DNA of 64,000 bases from Haloarcula pelagica (GCF_030127105.1 NZ_CP126161.1:1488001-1552000); one strand, 5' to 3'. Shown: positions 1 to 8,143, counted from the first letter of the stretch. The notes: generated by a model from the sequence alone, not told the origin. Made by a program: numbers and translations.

Positions 1-2203
1 TCGAGACGAGACTGTCGGGCTGGGTCCCGCGGTACTCCGCGAGCAGCGTCTCTGCCGCCCGATCGAGGATCCGCTCGGTCTCCTCCCGGACCGCGTCGGT
101 CGGTTCGGGCCGCGGGACGCTCTCTTCTTTGTGCTCGTCGACATCGATGACGACGCTCTCCATCGACTTGAGGTTCTCCAGGGAGGCTTTCAGCTGGCCG
201 TTGGCGACCAGCGTCAACACCGTCTCGGGGTCCTTGATGAACGCCTGGACCGTCGCAGCGACCTGCGCGTAGTCGTTGAGTCCGTTGTGGATGAGGTACG
301 CGAGGATCGTCCGGCGCTTGAACAGCTCCGTCTCCAGGCGCTGGTCGGACCAGCCCCGGTCGAAGGCGATCTCGTCGAGTTTCGACGACGGACCCAACTC
401 GCGGAACGTGTCGGATTCCGGTTCCCACTGGAACACGTCCTGGACGCTGATCTCGTCGTTCTCGGAGTCGTAGTCGGTGATCTCGGTCAGGGTCTTGTTC
501 CGGCGGACCTTGCGCCCGCGGATGCGGGTCTGGGTCTGGACCGAGACGAGATCCAGCGCCGTAAACAGCGTCTTCGAGACGTTGATCGGGTCGGTCGTGA
601 ACCGTTTTATTACCTCGCCGACCGAGTCGGCGTGGAACGTGGTGTAGGTGGTGTGGCCCGTCGACATCACCTGGAAGAGGGTCCGACCCTCCTCGCCCCG
701 CACCTCGCCCATCACGATGTAGTCGGGGCGCTGGCGCAGTGCGGCCTCCAGCAGTTCGAACTCGCTGATGTCGCCGGTTCCGTCCTGGGTAAAGGAGGGA
801 CGCGTGACACTGGCGACCCAGTTGCGCTGGGGGAGTTCCACCTCGCGGGTGTCCTCGATCGAGACGATCTTGGAGTTCGACGGGATGAACAGCGAGACGG
901 CGTTCAGACTCGTCGTCTTGCCCGAGGCGGTCCCCCCGGCGAACACGAGGCTCTTGTTGTTCTCGATACAGAGCCAGAGGAACGCCATCTCGTCCAGGCT
1001 GAAGGTGTGCCAGTTGATCAGATCGACCGGGGTAAACGGGATGTCCTTGAACTGCCGGATGGTGTAGTTCGTCCCGTGGTCCGAGACTTCCCGCCCCAGC
1101 GTCAACTGGGCGCGCGAGCCGTCCGGCAGCGTCGTATCGACCTGGGGCTGGCGCTTCGAGATCCCCTTGCCCGACCGCTGGGCGAGTTTGACCACGAAGT
1201 CGTCCAGTTCGTCGGTGCCGTGAGAGACGTTCGTGATCAGTTGCTCGTAGTCGGTGTGGTAGACGAACACCGGCGCGTCGTAGCCGTCACAGGAGATGTC
1301 CTCGACGTTGATGTCGTGTTTGATCGGGTCGACGCGCTCGTAGCCGACGAAGTCACGCTTGAGTTCGTACAGCAGCGTCTCGATCTGTGACTCCGAGAGC
1401 GTGCCGGCGTCCTCGGCGATGACGGCCGGTTCCGGGCGCGTCGTCCCGCCGGCGGTGTCGTCCGCGCCGACGGCGTCCTCGCTCCGGGTCAGCGACCGTC
1501 TGAGCCTGGCGATCAGCCCCCCGCTGTCGCTCTCCCGGAGGTTGTACCGGTCGATGAACTGCGAGACCTTCGTCTCGATGACCGCTCGTCGGTCGGCGTC
1601 CATCCCCTCGACGACGATGTCCTCGTCGGAGTACGTGATCGCCGTCCGGAGCTTCCCGGCGAGGTACTCGACGAGGCGTGTTTCGATGTCGTTGAGGTAG
1701 GGGTCGACGACGTAGTACTTCTTCTCGTTTTCCCGCTGTGAGTGGAAGATGACGACGAACGCGTAGGGCTTGTCGACCCAGTAGCGCTCGACCTCGGTGA
1801 AGTGGCGCTTTTTCGCCATCGGGACCGTCTTCTCCAGGTCGTAGCGGTCGACGAGGGTCGGCTCGCCCGCCTCGGTCCGGAAGAACGCGTCCTCGTCGAG
1901 CTCCGGGGTGACGGTGACGCTTCGCTGGTCGACGAGCGCCGCCGCCCGCTCCCCGCGACGGGTCGCCTCGGCGATGACGGCCCCGATATCGGCCGGATCG
2001 AACCCGAGTGTCGCCGCGGGCGCGGCCGTGCCGGACGGCCCGGACCGGTCGAAAAACCCGCCGGCGGTCGATTCCGACTCGGCGTCGCTCGCGTCGCCGT
2101 ACTCGGCCCGGTAGTCGGCCCAGGTGTACTCGCCGACGGTAACGGCGTCCCGGGGACCGTCGAGGTCCTGCTCGGAGGGCGGCGAGGCCGTCCGTTCACT
2201 CAT
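1..2203 (-). CDS. Type IV pilus/secretion ATPase, PilB/TadA-like (3' end outside window)
   Basis: Cytoplasmic hexameric ATPase that would power assembly of type IV pili from the pilins encoded just to the right. About 734 codons are visible and the reading frame is still open at the left edge, so the C-terminus is missing. A Walker A motif GGTASGKTT lies near residue 423, and a Walker B/His-box region reading YIVMGEVRGEE lies near residue 493, as in VirB11/TadA/PilB ATPases. The N-terminal 300 residues are the acidic, poorly conserved part seen in haloarchaeal PilB proteins. The start at 2203 is chosen because GGAGGG sits about 7 bases upstream. A PilC/TadC membrane platform gene would be expected beyond the left edge. 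No frameshift is seen over 2.2 kb. Confidence 0.9.
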   Translation of the reverse strand, partial: MSERTASPPSEQDLDGPRDAVTVGEYTWADYRAEYGDASDAESESTAGGFFDRSGPSGTAAPAATLGFDPADIGAVIAEATRRGERAAALVDQRSVTVTPELDEDAFFRTEAGEPTLVDRYDLEKTVPMAKKRHFTEVERYWVDKPYAFVVIFHSQRENEKKYYVVDPYLNDIETRLVEYLAGKLRTAITYSDEDIVVEGMDADRRAVIETKVSQFIDRYNLRESDSGGLIARLRRSLTRSEDAVGADDTAGGTTRPEPAVIAEDAGTLSESQIETLLYELKRDFVGYERVDPIKHDINVEDISCDGYDAPVFVYHTDYEQLITNVSHGTDELDDFVVKLAQRSGKGISKRQPQVDTTLPDGSRAQLTLGREVSDHGTNYTIRQFKDIPFTPVDLINWHTFSLDEMAFLWLCIENNKSLVFAGGTASGKTTSLNAVSLFIPSNSKIVSIEDTREVELPQRNWVASVTRPSFTQDGTGDISEFELLEAALRQRPDYIVMGEVRGEEGRTLFQVMSTGHTTYTTFHADSVGEVIKRFTTDPINVSKTLFTALDLVSVQTQTRIRGRKVRRNKTLTEITDYDSENDEISVQDVFQWEPESDTFRELGPSSKLDEIAFDRGWSDQRLETELFKRRTILAYLIHNGLNDYAQVAATVQAFIKDPETVLTLVANGQLKASLENLKSMESVVIDVDEHKEESVPRPEPTDAVREETERILDRAAETLLAEYRGTQPDSLVS

Positions 2204-2502
2204 CGGTGTTCCCTCCCAAACAGGACCGGCCGGCGCTCGTCCCCGGGAGGAACGAGCGGTGCCGAAACTGTCCTGCCCGCGGTGGCCGCTTGCTGTGTGC
2301 GTGCTCCACACCACACCGGTCTGCAGTGCCGGTCGCCCCCACGACGACCGGTCACCACTGCCCGTCTGTTCGGTCGCATCGTCTATCTCTCTGTGGAGAT
2401 CCGACCATTGTAACGCACCGCCTGAACCACGCCGAAACCGGGGCGTGCAGACGGAAGACAGTCGCTAACAGGGGGATCGGAACACGGATGTGGGGCGACC
2501 GC

Positions 2503-3129
2503 TCAGGCGATCTTGCGGCTGATGTCGATCGTGACATCGGCCGCCAGGTTGAGTTTGATCGTCTCTTCGAGCGCGCGCCCGCCCCGGAACTTCGGAACGA
2601 GCAACCGGTTCTCCAGGGAGTCGCCCCGGAGCTCCGTCGAGAGGTCGAAGACGATGTCGGCCATGTACTCCGTCGTGTCACGGTTCTCGGGGAGGGTCCG
2701 ACGGTCCAGGCAGTGGAGGACGGCGATGCTTCCGGTCTCGATCATCCGATCGGTCAGGTCGTTGAGGAACGCGCGATACGCCGCCGGTCCGGACTGCCGT
2801 TCGAGCGGCAAGACCGGGTCGACGACGAACGCCGTCCGGTCGTCGACATCGTCGAGCAATCGCCGCAGCGTCGTCAACGGATCGTCGCCGACGCCACGAA
2901 CCTCGACAGTCCGTCGTTCCGTCCCGAGCCCCGCCAACGTCTCCTCGACCGCTTCGACCGAGCGCTCGGTCGTCGCGTAGACGGTCTCCTGGACCGACGC
3001 GACCTCGTAGAGGAACAGTTCGGACTGGCTCGTCGGCGACGCCGAGAGGGCGACGACCCGCCCGGGCGGGATGCCGCCGTTCAGCTTCCGGTCGAGCACG
3101 TCGATTCCAGTTGGCAGACTCCTGGTCAT
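2503..3129 (-). CDS. RecA/KaiC-fold protein with degenerate P-loop, next to pilB
   Basis: A 208-residue protein resembling the RAD55/KaiC-like (HTR-like) proteins often encoded beside haloarchaeal pilus genes. It opens with the typical phrase TGIDVLDRKLNGGIPPGR. At residues 28-38, where an active member has GxxGxGKT, this protein reads SASPTSQSE, so Lys and Thr of Walker A are missing and ATP hydrolysis is unlikely. A later hydrophobic strand ending in Asp (FVVDPVLP) fits a Walker B position. It lies 300 bp upstream of pilB on the same strand. A regulatory or scaffold role in pilus biogenesis is inference from context. Confidence 0.75.
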   Translation of the reverse strand: MTRSLPTGIDVLDRKLNGGIPPGRVVALSASPTSQSELFLYEVASVQETVYATTERSVEAVEETLAGLGTERRTVEVRGVGDDPLTTLRRLLDDVDDRTAFVVDPVLPLERQSGPAAYRAFLNDLTDRMIETGSIAVLHCLDRRTLPENRDTTEYMADIVFDLSTELRGDSLENRLLVPKFRGGRALEETIKLNLAADVTIDISRKIA

Positions 3130-3485
3130 GGTTCGCTGGTGTCGGCGGTCCTGTCACCGGCCGTCGCGACCGCGGACGAGTGAATCACTGTCGCGGCACC
3201 GGTATTGTTACCCCCAGGCTTACCCCAGTCGCGACGGCTCCGGCCCGTGGTCGCCCCGGATCGACCGGTCGGGTAGTGACTCTCTTCCGGTCCGAGACAC
3301 CGTCCGGCCGTCGGAACCGTCCTCACAGTCGCCCCACCGATCGATCACACCGAGTCCGTCGATTCTCGCCACGGGCGGGGGATTCAGGAGACGGATAACA
3401 ATGTCGCTCTCGGGGAGTGTGTTCCACAACACCAGCGGGTCGGGTGGTCGCGGTGGGACACTCGTGGCCGTTGGGATAGTCAACT
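3130..3485. other. Divergent intergenic region of the pilus locus
   Basis: 356 bp between the KaiC-like gene (minus) and the pilin gene (plus), with no convincing coding frame. It must hold both promoters. AT-rich words related to TAACAAT occur at 3203-3210 (minus orientation) and 3395-3402 (plus orientation). Neither is at the usual 25-30 bp from its start codon, so leaders would be 50 or more nucleotides long. Confidence 0.4.
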
Positions 3486-3902
3486 ATGAACGCAACCAAC
3501 CTGTTCACGGACGACGACGCGGTCAGCCCGGTCATCGGCGTCATCCTCATGGTCGCCGTGACCGTCATCCTCGCGACAGTCATCGCGAGCGCCGTCCTCG
3601 GCCTGGGCCAGACCCGCAGCGCCACGATGCCACAGGCCAGCCTCTCGGTGTCCGTCACCGACGGGGACAACGTGACCGTGGCCCACGACGGCGGTGACAG
3701 TATCGCGATCGAACGCGTCTCGGTGACGACGACCGGCAGCGCCTCGACAATCCCCCCCGGGAGCGCGCTCGCGGACAGCGAACTCACGAGCGGTGATCGC
3801 TGGGTCGCCGCTACGGGCGTCTCCGACGGCGAGGTCGTCCGCATCGTCTACGAGTCACCCGACACCGATCAGTCGGCGATACTCGGGACCCTCGAAGCCT
3901 GA
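3486..3902 (+). CDS. Type IV pilin
   Basis: A 138-residue secreted pilin. A short acidic N-terminus (residues 1-11) leads into the archaeal pilin signature AVSPVIGVILMVAVTVILA, followed by a hydrophobic stretch to about residue 40. That is the class III signal processed by the archaeal prepilin peptidase PibD. The remainder is a Ser/Thr-rich beta domain, as in haloarchaeal pilins. The gene starts 15 bp upstream of the next pilin-like gene, so the two are probably cotranscribed and their products are likely assembled by the PilB ATPase at 1-2203. Confidence 0.9.
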   Translation: MNATNLFTDDDAVSPVIGVILMVAVTVILATVIASAVLGLGQTRSATMPQASLSVSVTDGDNVTVAHDGGDSIAIERVSVTTTGSASTIPPGSALADSELTSGDRWVAATGVSDGEVVRIVYESPDTDQSAILGTLEA

Positions 3903-3917
3903 CGATCACTCGTCCCA

Positions 3918-5684
3918 ATGGCACCACCAGACATCGTCGCGATCACCCGGTTCAACGGTCCCGGCCAGCGTGGCGTCTCCGAAGTCGTCGCCGTCGTCTT
4001 GCTGCTCGTGCTGGTAGTGCTGGGCACGACAGTCGTCGTCGCGTTCGGGAGTGGGCCGCTGCAGGACAGCGAGCGGGCGGTCGGGATCGCACAGGCCGAG
4101 CAGTCGCTCACGAGCCTCGACTCGGCCGCCAGCAGCGTCGCCCTGGGTGCGGCGACGGCCCGACGCCTCGACCTCGGACTCACCGGAACCGGCGGCCGCC
4201 TCGGCGCACACGCGGATCGGGGGTCCCTCCGTATCGAACACGTCGACATCATCACCGGGACGACCACCGAGATCGCCAACCGCTCGCTCGGGGCCGTCGT
4301 CTACGAAGACGGTCGGACCGAAGTTGCCTACCAGGGCGGCGGCGTCTGGCGACGTGACGGTGACGGCTCCGTGCCGATCGCCCGCCCGGAGTTTCACTAC
4401 ACCGGGACGACGCTGACGTTACCGATCGTCCAGCTCCGATCGACCGAACACGTCCACAGCGAGGTCACCGTCACCGACGGCGGCCCACCGCTTCGTTCGT
4501 TCCCGAACGCCTCGGCCGGCTTCGAAAACCGGCTCGGTGACGCGAAGGTCGTCGTCACCGTCCGGAGCCGGTACTACGACGCCTGGGGGCAGTACTTCGA
4601 GCGCGAGACCGACGCCCGCGTCCGCTACGACCATCCCGACGAGGCGGTGACAGCGACCTTCCTGGCACTTCCGGAAGTCATCACCCCTCGGAACGGCGTC
4701 ATCGCCACGTCCGGCCCGGGCAAACTGGAACTGGCCGGGACCGGTGCGTACGTCGACAGCTACAACTCGTCGCGAGGGAGGTACGCGGTTTCACGGAGTT
4801 CCGACGGCACCGTCGAAGCAGCCGGAGACGTAAATCTCACCGGGAACGCCGACATCAGTGCCGATGTCCGTTCGGGCGGGTACGTCGGCGTGGAGAGCAG
4901 CGCCGCATCGATCGACGGCAACGTCTCCTGGACGACCGGATACACCAACGGCGGCACCGTGACCGGGTCGACCGAACAGATCAACGGTATCGCGTCGATC
5001 GATCCCATCGACGGGTACGTCTATCAACAGGTCGCGACGATCGAGGCGACCAACGACAACGACGAAACCCCCCTCATCACCAACGACAGGCTCACCGGTT
5101 CCGGGGAACTCGGCCCCGGACGATACTACGTCGACACGCTCGATGTCGACGGCGAGACGCTCGTGGTGAACACCACGGCCGGGAACGTCGTTATCGCCGT
5201 CAAGGACTGGGTCGCTGTTCGGAAGCGGGGATCGTCCGGTGGGAACATCACGGTCAAAGGAAACGGGCGTGTCCGCCTCCTCGTCGAAGGCGACACCGAA
5301 CGGACCGTCTCGCCGACGGGCCTCGGTTCGACCAGTGCGGATGTCTTCGTCGGGAAGTCCTCGCGGGTCCACATCCCCGATCAGGCATCCCGGCGGCTCC
5401 AGATACTCGGCCCGAAAGACACACACACTGTCGTGACTGGCCCCGGCGTGACGTTCGACGGCATCATCTACACGCCCGCCGGTCCGACCGGCAGCGGCAC
5501 CACCTACGCCATGCAGGGTGACATCTACGGTGCGGTTATCACCGGCGACCTGACGCTCGGTCAGTACGGCTCGATCCACTTCGACAAAGCGCTCGAAGGC
5601 GAATCGCTCCCGCTGTCGACCGAGGTCTCGCGACTGGAGTACCTCCACGTCGCGACCCACCGAGTCAACGTGACCGGCCAGTGA
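3918..5684 (+). CDS. Large pilin-like surface protein (DUF7289-like)
   Basis: 588 residues. After about 20 residues comes GVSEVVAVVLLLVLVVLGTT, a pilin-type hydrophobic segment, so the protein probably enters the membrane as a class III signal protein. Residues 60-260 form a beta-rich domain. The C-terminal half is Gly/Ser/Thr-rich with repeated short strands (NGGTVTGS, GSGELGPGRYYVDTLDVDG) that look like a beta-helix or polymer-forming fold, suggesting an exposed adhesive domain. It is much longer than an ordinary pilin, so a minor tip pilin or adhesin is a reasonable guess. The DUF7289 name is from memory. It lies 15 bp after the pilin gene and is probably in the same operon. Confidence 0.7.
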   Translation: MAPPDIVAITRFNGPGQRGVSEVVAVVLLLVLVVLGTTVVVAFGSGPLQDSERAVGIAQAEQSLTSLDSAASSVALGAATARRLDLGLTGTGGRLGAHADRGSLRIEHVDIITGTTTEIANRSLGAVVYEDGRTEVAYQGGGVWRRDGDGSVPIARPEFHYTGTTLTLPIVQLRSTEHVHSEVTVTDGGPPLRSFPNASAGFENRLGDAKVVVTVRSRYYDAWGQYFERETDARVRYDHPDEAVTATFLALPEVITPRNGVIATSGPGKLELAGTGAYVDSYNSSRGRYAVSRSSDGTVEAAGDVNLTGNADISADVRSGGYVGVESSAASIDGNVSWTTGYTNGGTVTGSTEQINGIASIDPIDGYVYQQVATIEATNDNDETPLITNDRLTGSGELGPGRYYVDTLDVDGETLVVNTTAGNVVIAVKDWVAVRKRGSSGGNITVKGNGRVRLLVEGDTERTVSPTGLGSTSADVFVGKSSRVHIPDQASRRLQILGPKDTHTVVTGPGVTFDGIIYTPAGPTGSGTTYAMQGDIYGAVITGDLTLGQYGSIHFDKALEGESLPLSTEVSRLEYLHVATHRVNVTGQ

Positions 5685-5818
5685 TCGGCTTCCGGGCGCC
5701 CCGAGAAACGACCCCCCAGGTTTGCCCGGCGGAAGACGTACTCTCTGGAACTCGTCGCGTGCGATCGGCCTTCAAATCACGGCCGACTGGCTTGCCGTCC
5801 TCACGTTGCTCGGACCAA

Positions 5819-5831
5819 AGAGCCAAGGGCC
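5819..5831 (+). repeat. Distal copy of the tRNA-Cys 3' end (putative att site)
   Basis: AGAGCCAAGGGCC is identical to 7710-7722, which is the 3' end of tRNA-Cys plus flank. Allowing mismatches, the match extends to 17 of 20 bases, into the T arm. The copy is in direct orientation 1,891 bp away on the downstream side of the tRNA, where tRNA-targeting integrases leave one. Confidence 0.6.
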
Positions 5832-5980
5832 CGAATTAAGACAGTGTTTTAAATATGATGAGCGGCCACACAAAGTGAATTGTCTCCAAGTTACCCCAGA
5901 TGACGAGTAAATCAGCGTTTCCGTCTTCGACTGCTACGGGGACGGTGACCCGTCGAGTCGATGAATCCCCCATCCCACGA

Positions 5981-6002
5981 TAGATTATTAGGTCCGTGGA
6001 CC
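5981..6002 (+). promoter_or_regulatory. Promoter and palindromic operator of the toxin-antitoxin pair
   Basis: A TATA-like TAGATTATTA (5981-5990) ends about 28 bp before the chosen ATG at 6018, which fits a nearly leaderless transcript. It is followed at once by the perfect palindrome GGTCCGTGGACC (5991-6002). That is where an autoregulating antitoxin would bind to block the transcription complex. The operator role is inference. Confidence 0.5.
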
Positions 6003-6017
6003 CGATGGTTAGGTACG

Positions 6018-6239
6018 ATGGCCTCCTCCAGTAGTGAGCCCCCGGACGAGCTGGCGACCGCGGTGGGCCGGTACGTTCTCGGCGATATCTCGCTGGGACG
6101 TGCTGCAAAAGCGGCCGGACTGTCCCGGTGGGAGTTCGAAGAAGTGCTGGAGGATGCTGGCTTCACGTCCATCTATGGACCGCGCACTGACGACCAGCTC
6201 CGGCAGGAGATCGACGTTGCACTCGACCTTGACGAATAG
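6018..6239 (+). CDS. UPF0175 family antitoxin
   Basis: A 73-residue protein with the UPF0175 layout: LATAVGRYVLGDISLGRAAKAAGLSRWEFEEVL is a helix-turn-helix-like core, followed by a short acidic tail that would bind the toxin. The ATG at 6018 is chosen over an in-frame start at 5961 because the promoter at 5981-5990 points to it. The stop codon lies directly against the start of the PIN-domain gene, the classic antitoxin-first order. Base composition is lower in G+C than in the pilus genes, consistent with acquisition. Confidence 0.8.
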   Translation: MASSSSEPPDELATAVGRYVLGDISLGRAAKAAGLSRWEFEEVLEDAGFTSIYGPRTDDQLRQEIDVALDLDE

Positions 6240-6746
6240 ATGCCGGGCGGATACCCGCAACCTGTTTTCCTCGACGCAACAGTCATCAGTAATTACGCCA
6301 GTACGAACTCGATCGAATTTCTCGTCGACATACTCGAAGCGCCAGTCGTGGCACCCGCAGTCCGTGACGAGATCGAACAAGGAGCCGATTTCGGCCACGA
6401 GTATCTGACCAGCGCTGTCGAGGCGTTCGACGAAGGACTGCCAGTCAGTGACACGCCACCCGAAACGAGCGGAGTAAAACTTCGTGAACGACTCGATCCA
6501 GGAGAAACGGAAGCACTGCGGGGAGCCGTCGAACACGACGGGACCGTCGCCACTGACGATCTTGCAGCACGCCGTCTTGCGTCCGAACTGGACGTTCCGG
6601 TCACCGGATCAATCGGCCACCTCGTCCTCGGCATCAAACGCGACCACATCGACAGCGAAACTGCAGACGAGTGGCTCGAAACCTGGCGGAACGAGCGCGG
6701 ATACTACGCTCCGGTCCAGAGCGTCACCGAACTACTAGACGAATAG
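6240..6746 (+). CDS. PIN-domain toxin, DUF3368 type
   Basis: A 168-residue PIN-fold protein, probably a ribonuclease toxin paired with the UPF0175 antitoxin. Visible PIN acidic positions are the N-terminal VFLDAT (Asp12), the central LDPGETEAL (Glu near residue 88) and ATDDLAARRLA (Asp pair near residues 104-105), all typical of DUF3368 proteins. It begins immediately after the antitoxin stop codon, so translation is probably coupled. The RNA target cannot be read from the sequence. Confidence 0.8.
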   Translation: MPGGYPQPVFLDATVISNYASTNSIEFLVDILEAPVVAPAVRDEIEQGADFGHEYLTSAVEAFDEGLPVSDTPPETSGVKLRERLDPGETEALRGAVEHDGTVATDDLAARRLASELDVPVTGSIGHLVLGIKRDHIDSETADEWLETWRNERGYYAPVQSVTELLDE

Positions 6747-6779
6747 AACCGGGAACGGACAAGAGCAGGCGACTGTTCC

Positions 6780-7586
6780 ATGGCCATGAATCTCGACAAC
6801 GCGAAAATTCGGGAGATCTGTACTGACGCGGTGTTCGAACGCGGGCTGGACTACCGCGACGAAGGACGCATTCAACGAATCGGACGGTTTGACGACGTGA
6901 TTACAGCCGCAGTTCGAGGGTCGAGTCTGTACGATGTGACTGTCAACTTGGGCGAGGGCTCCATCGATGCGCGGTGTACGTGTCCCTACGAAGGAGCGGG
7001 CGAATGCAAACATGTCGTCGCGGTGCTGCTAGACATCGCCGCCGATCCGCCCCAAGACGAGAGCGAGCGTGTCGACCGAGTGATCGGAGATCTCTCGTCT
7101 GACGACCTACGTGCATTCGTGCGCGATGCACTCGCCGAAAACCCGGACCTGCGTGAGCAGTTCCTCGCACGATTCGGTGACGGGGGCAAGTCGGTCGAAG
7201 CGTACCGTAATGAAATCGAGGGGTTGTTCGACCAGCACACGGCGAACTATCCAGTGGTCACGGACGCAATCGACTTCTCGCACTTCTTCGAGTTGGCCGA
7301 GCAGTACCGTGAGCGTAAGCGCTACCGGGCGGCCGCAACCGTCTACCGTGCACTGTTCGAGGGAATTGACGACAACCACGCCCGCATCGACGCCGCATAC
7401 GACCACTACGCGAAGGCGTTGCGGTCTGCCCTCGATGGGTACGTCGACTGCGTGCTCGCGGCCGACCCAAGCGACGGCGAATTCGAACAATACGCCGGCG
7501 CACTCGAAGCACAGGCGATGTCCGAACCACCGGTCAACGAGGAGCAGTTCAGACGTGCGCTCGACGCGCTTGAAAATCGTCGATGA
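6780..7586 (+). CDS. SWIM zinc-finger protein
   Basis: 268 residues with a SWIM motif, CTCPYEGAGECKH, at about residues 66-79 (CxC then CxH), a zinc-binding module found in DNA-, RNA- or protein-binding factors. The rest is an acidic helical region without a recognised catalytic motif. The start could be 6780 or the second Met at 6786. It lies 33 bp after the PIN toxin on the same strand inside the tRNA-Cys cassette, so it may be a third gene of that module, but no functional link can be shown. Confidence 0.75.
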   Translation: MAMNLDNAKIREICTDAVFERGLDYRDEGRIQRIGRFDDVITAAVRGSSLYDVTVNLGEGSIDARCTCPYEGAGECKHVVAVLLDIAADPPQDESERVDRVIGDLSSDDLRAFVRDALAENPDLREQFLARFGDGGKSVEAYRNEIEGLFDQHTANYPVVTDAIDFSHFFELAEQYRERKRYRAAATVYRALFEGIDDNHARIDAAYDHYAKALRSALDGYVDCVLAADPSDGEFEQYAGALEAQAMSEPPVNEEQFRRALDALENRR

Positions 7587-7652
7587 CGGTACCGTTCTTA
7601 GCCGGGACGAGAGTATTCGGTCGAGACATTTTATCGTATTTCCGATATGCCG

Positions 7653-7691
7653 CTGTCAAAAGAAAGCGGTGCCAAGACATAGCCGTCTTGG
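7653..7691 (-). terminator. Candidate terminator downstream of the rRNA operon
   Basis: On the minus strand an inverted repeat, CCAAGAC with GTCTTGG (7672-7691, 7-bp stem, 6-base loop), is followed by a pyrimidine-rich CTTTCTTTTG run. It lies 20 bp past the 3' end of tRNA-Cys, the last gene of the operon. Confidence 0.45.
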
Positions 7692-7709
7692 GCTTTAGGG
7701 AAACGTGTG

Positions 7710-7722
7710 AGAGCCAAGGGCC
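7710..7722 (+). repeat. Proximal att-like repeat at the tRNA-Cys 3' end
   Basis: AGAGCCAAGGGCC covers the last acceptor-stem bases and the discriminator of tRNA-Cys. An identical 13-mer lies at 5819-5831. The two copies bracket the toxin-antitoxin/SWIM cassette. Confidence 0.6.
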
Positions 7723-7787
7723 GGATTTGAACCGGCGATGGGCGGCTCTGCAGGCCGCTGCGTTAGGCCAGACTCTGCCACCTTGGC
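7712..7787 (-). tRNA. tRNA-Cys (GCA)
   Basis: A 76-nt cloverleaf. The 7-bp acceptor stem GCCAAGG/CCTTGGC is followed by U73, the discriminator expected for tRNA-Cys. The anticodon stem GCGGC/GCCGC encloses loop CTGCAGA with anticodon GCA, and the T arm is GCCGG-TTCAAAT-CCGGC. CCA is not encoded. It is the distal gene of the rRNA operon, the usual haloarchaeal position. Confidence 0.97.
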
Positions 7788-7914
7788 GCAACCCGTACTA
7801 CTGGAGTCCGCCGCTTAAGGCTAGCGGATTCGCTCAGTATGGTGCGACCGGCGAGGTCGCGGGCGCGCTGCGCGTCGAGGATCGGGGGAGTGTTGCCACT
7901 CCTGAACGACGAAA

Positions 7915-7950
7915 AGCCCCTCGAAGAGCGGTGACGCTCTTCGAAGGGCT
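7915..7950 (-). other. Hairpin between 5S rRNA and tRNA-Cys
   Basis: An inverted repeat of 15 bp with one mismatch (7915-7929 with 7936-7950) and a 6-base loop, in the spacer between 5S rRNA and tRNA-Cys. A processing element or pause site in the rRNA precursor is likely. There is no T-run directly after it. Confidence 0.6.
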
Positions 7951-7965
7951 GAATGAAGGTATGAA

Positions 7966-8088
7966 TGGTGGCGGCGAACCGCGTTTCCCAGAGGCTCGCG
8001 CACTCCAGTACTCCCCGGAACGCTGGCGGGCTTATCTTCCGTGTTCGGGATGGGTACGGGAGGCAACCCCGCCGCTATGGCCGCCTAA
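7966..8088 (-). rRNA. rrf: 5S rRNA
   Basis: About 122 nt. The ends GGCGGCC and GGTTCGCCGCC pair, and the conserved CCCATCCCGAACACGGAAGATAA... core of archaeal 5S rRNA is present. Ends were placed by eye against known haloarchaeal 5S, with an error of a few bases. It lies between 23S rRNA and tRNA-Cys. Confidence 0.93.
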
Positions 8089-8143
8089 CGCCGAGTCACG
8101 GAGTCGAACCGTGAAATTACCTGTCTCGGTCGGTCTGATTTTC

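Larger units (their letters stand above)
5685..6017. other. Junction between pilus locus and tRNA-Cys cassette
   Basis: 333 bp without a supported gene. It contains the distal tRNA-Cys-like repeat (5819-5831), an AT-rich stretch at 5833-5860 that contrasts with the GC-rich flank, and the promoter and operator of the toxin-antitoxin pair at 5981-6002. A 27-codon frame at 5900-5983 was judged not convincing. Confidence 0.5.

Noticed and set aside
131-1390. Long plus-strand open frames opposite pilB and other genes
   Set aside because: In DNA of this G+C content antisense frames are long by chance; they lack family resemblance while the opposite strand encodes recognisable proteins.
5900-5983. 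27-codon frame at the edge of the tRNA-Cys cassette
   Set aside because: It has a TATA-like box upstream, but it ends within the toxin-antitoxin promoter and resembles no known protein.
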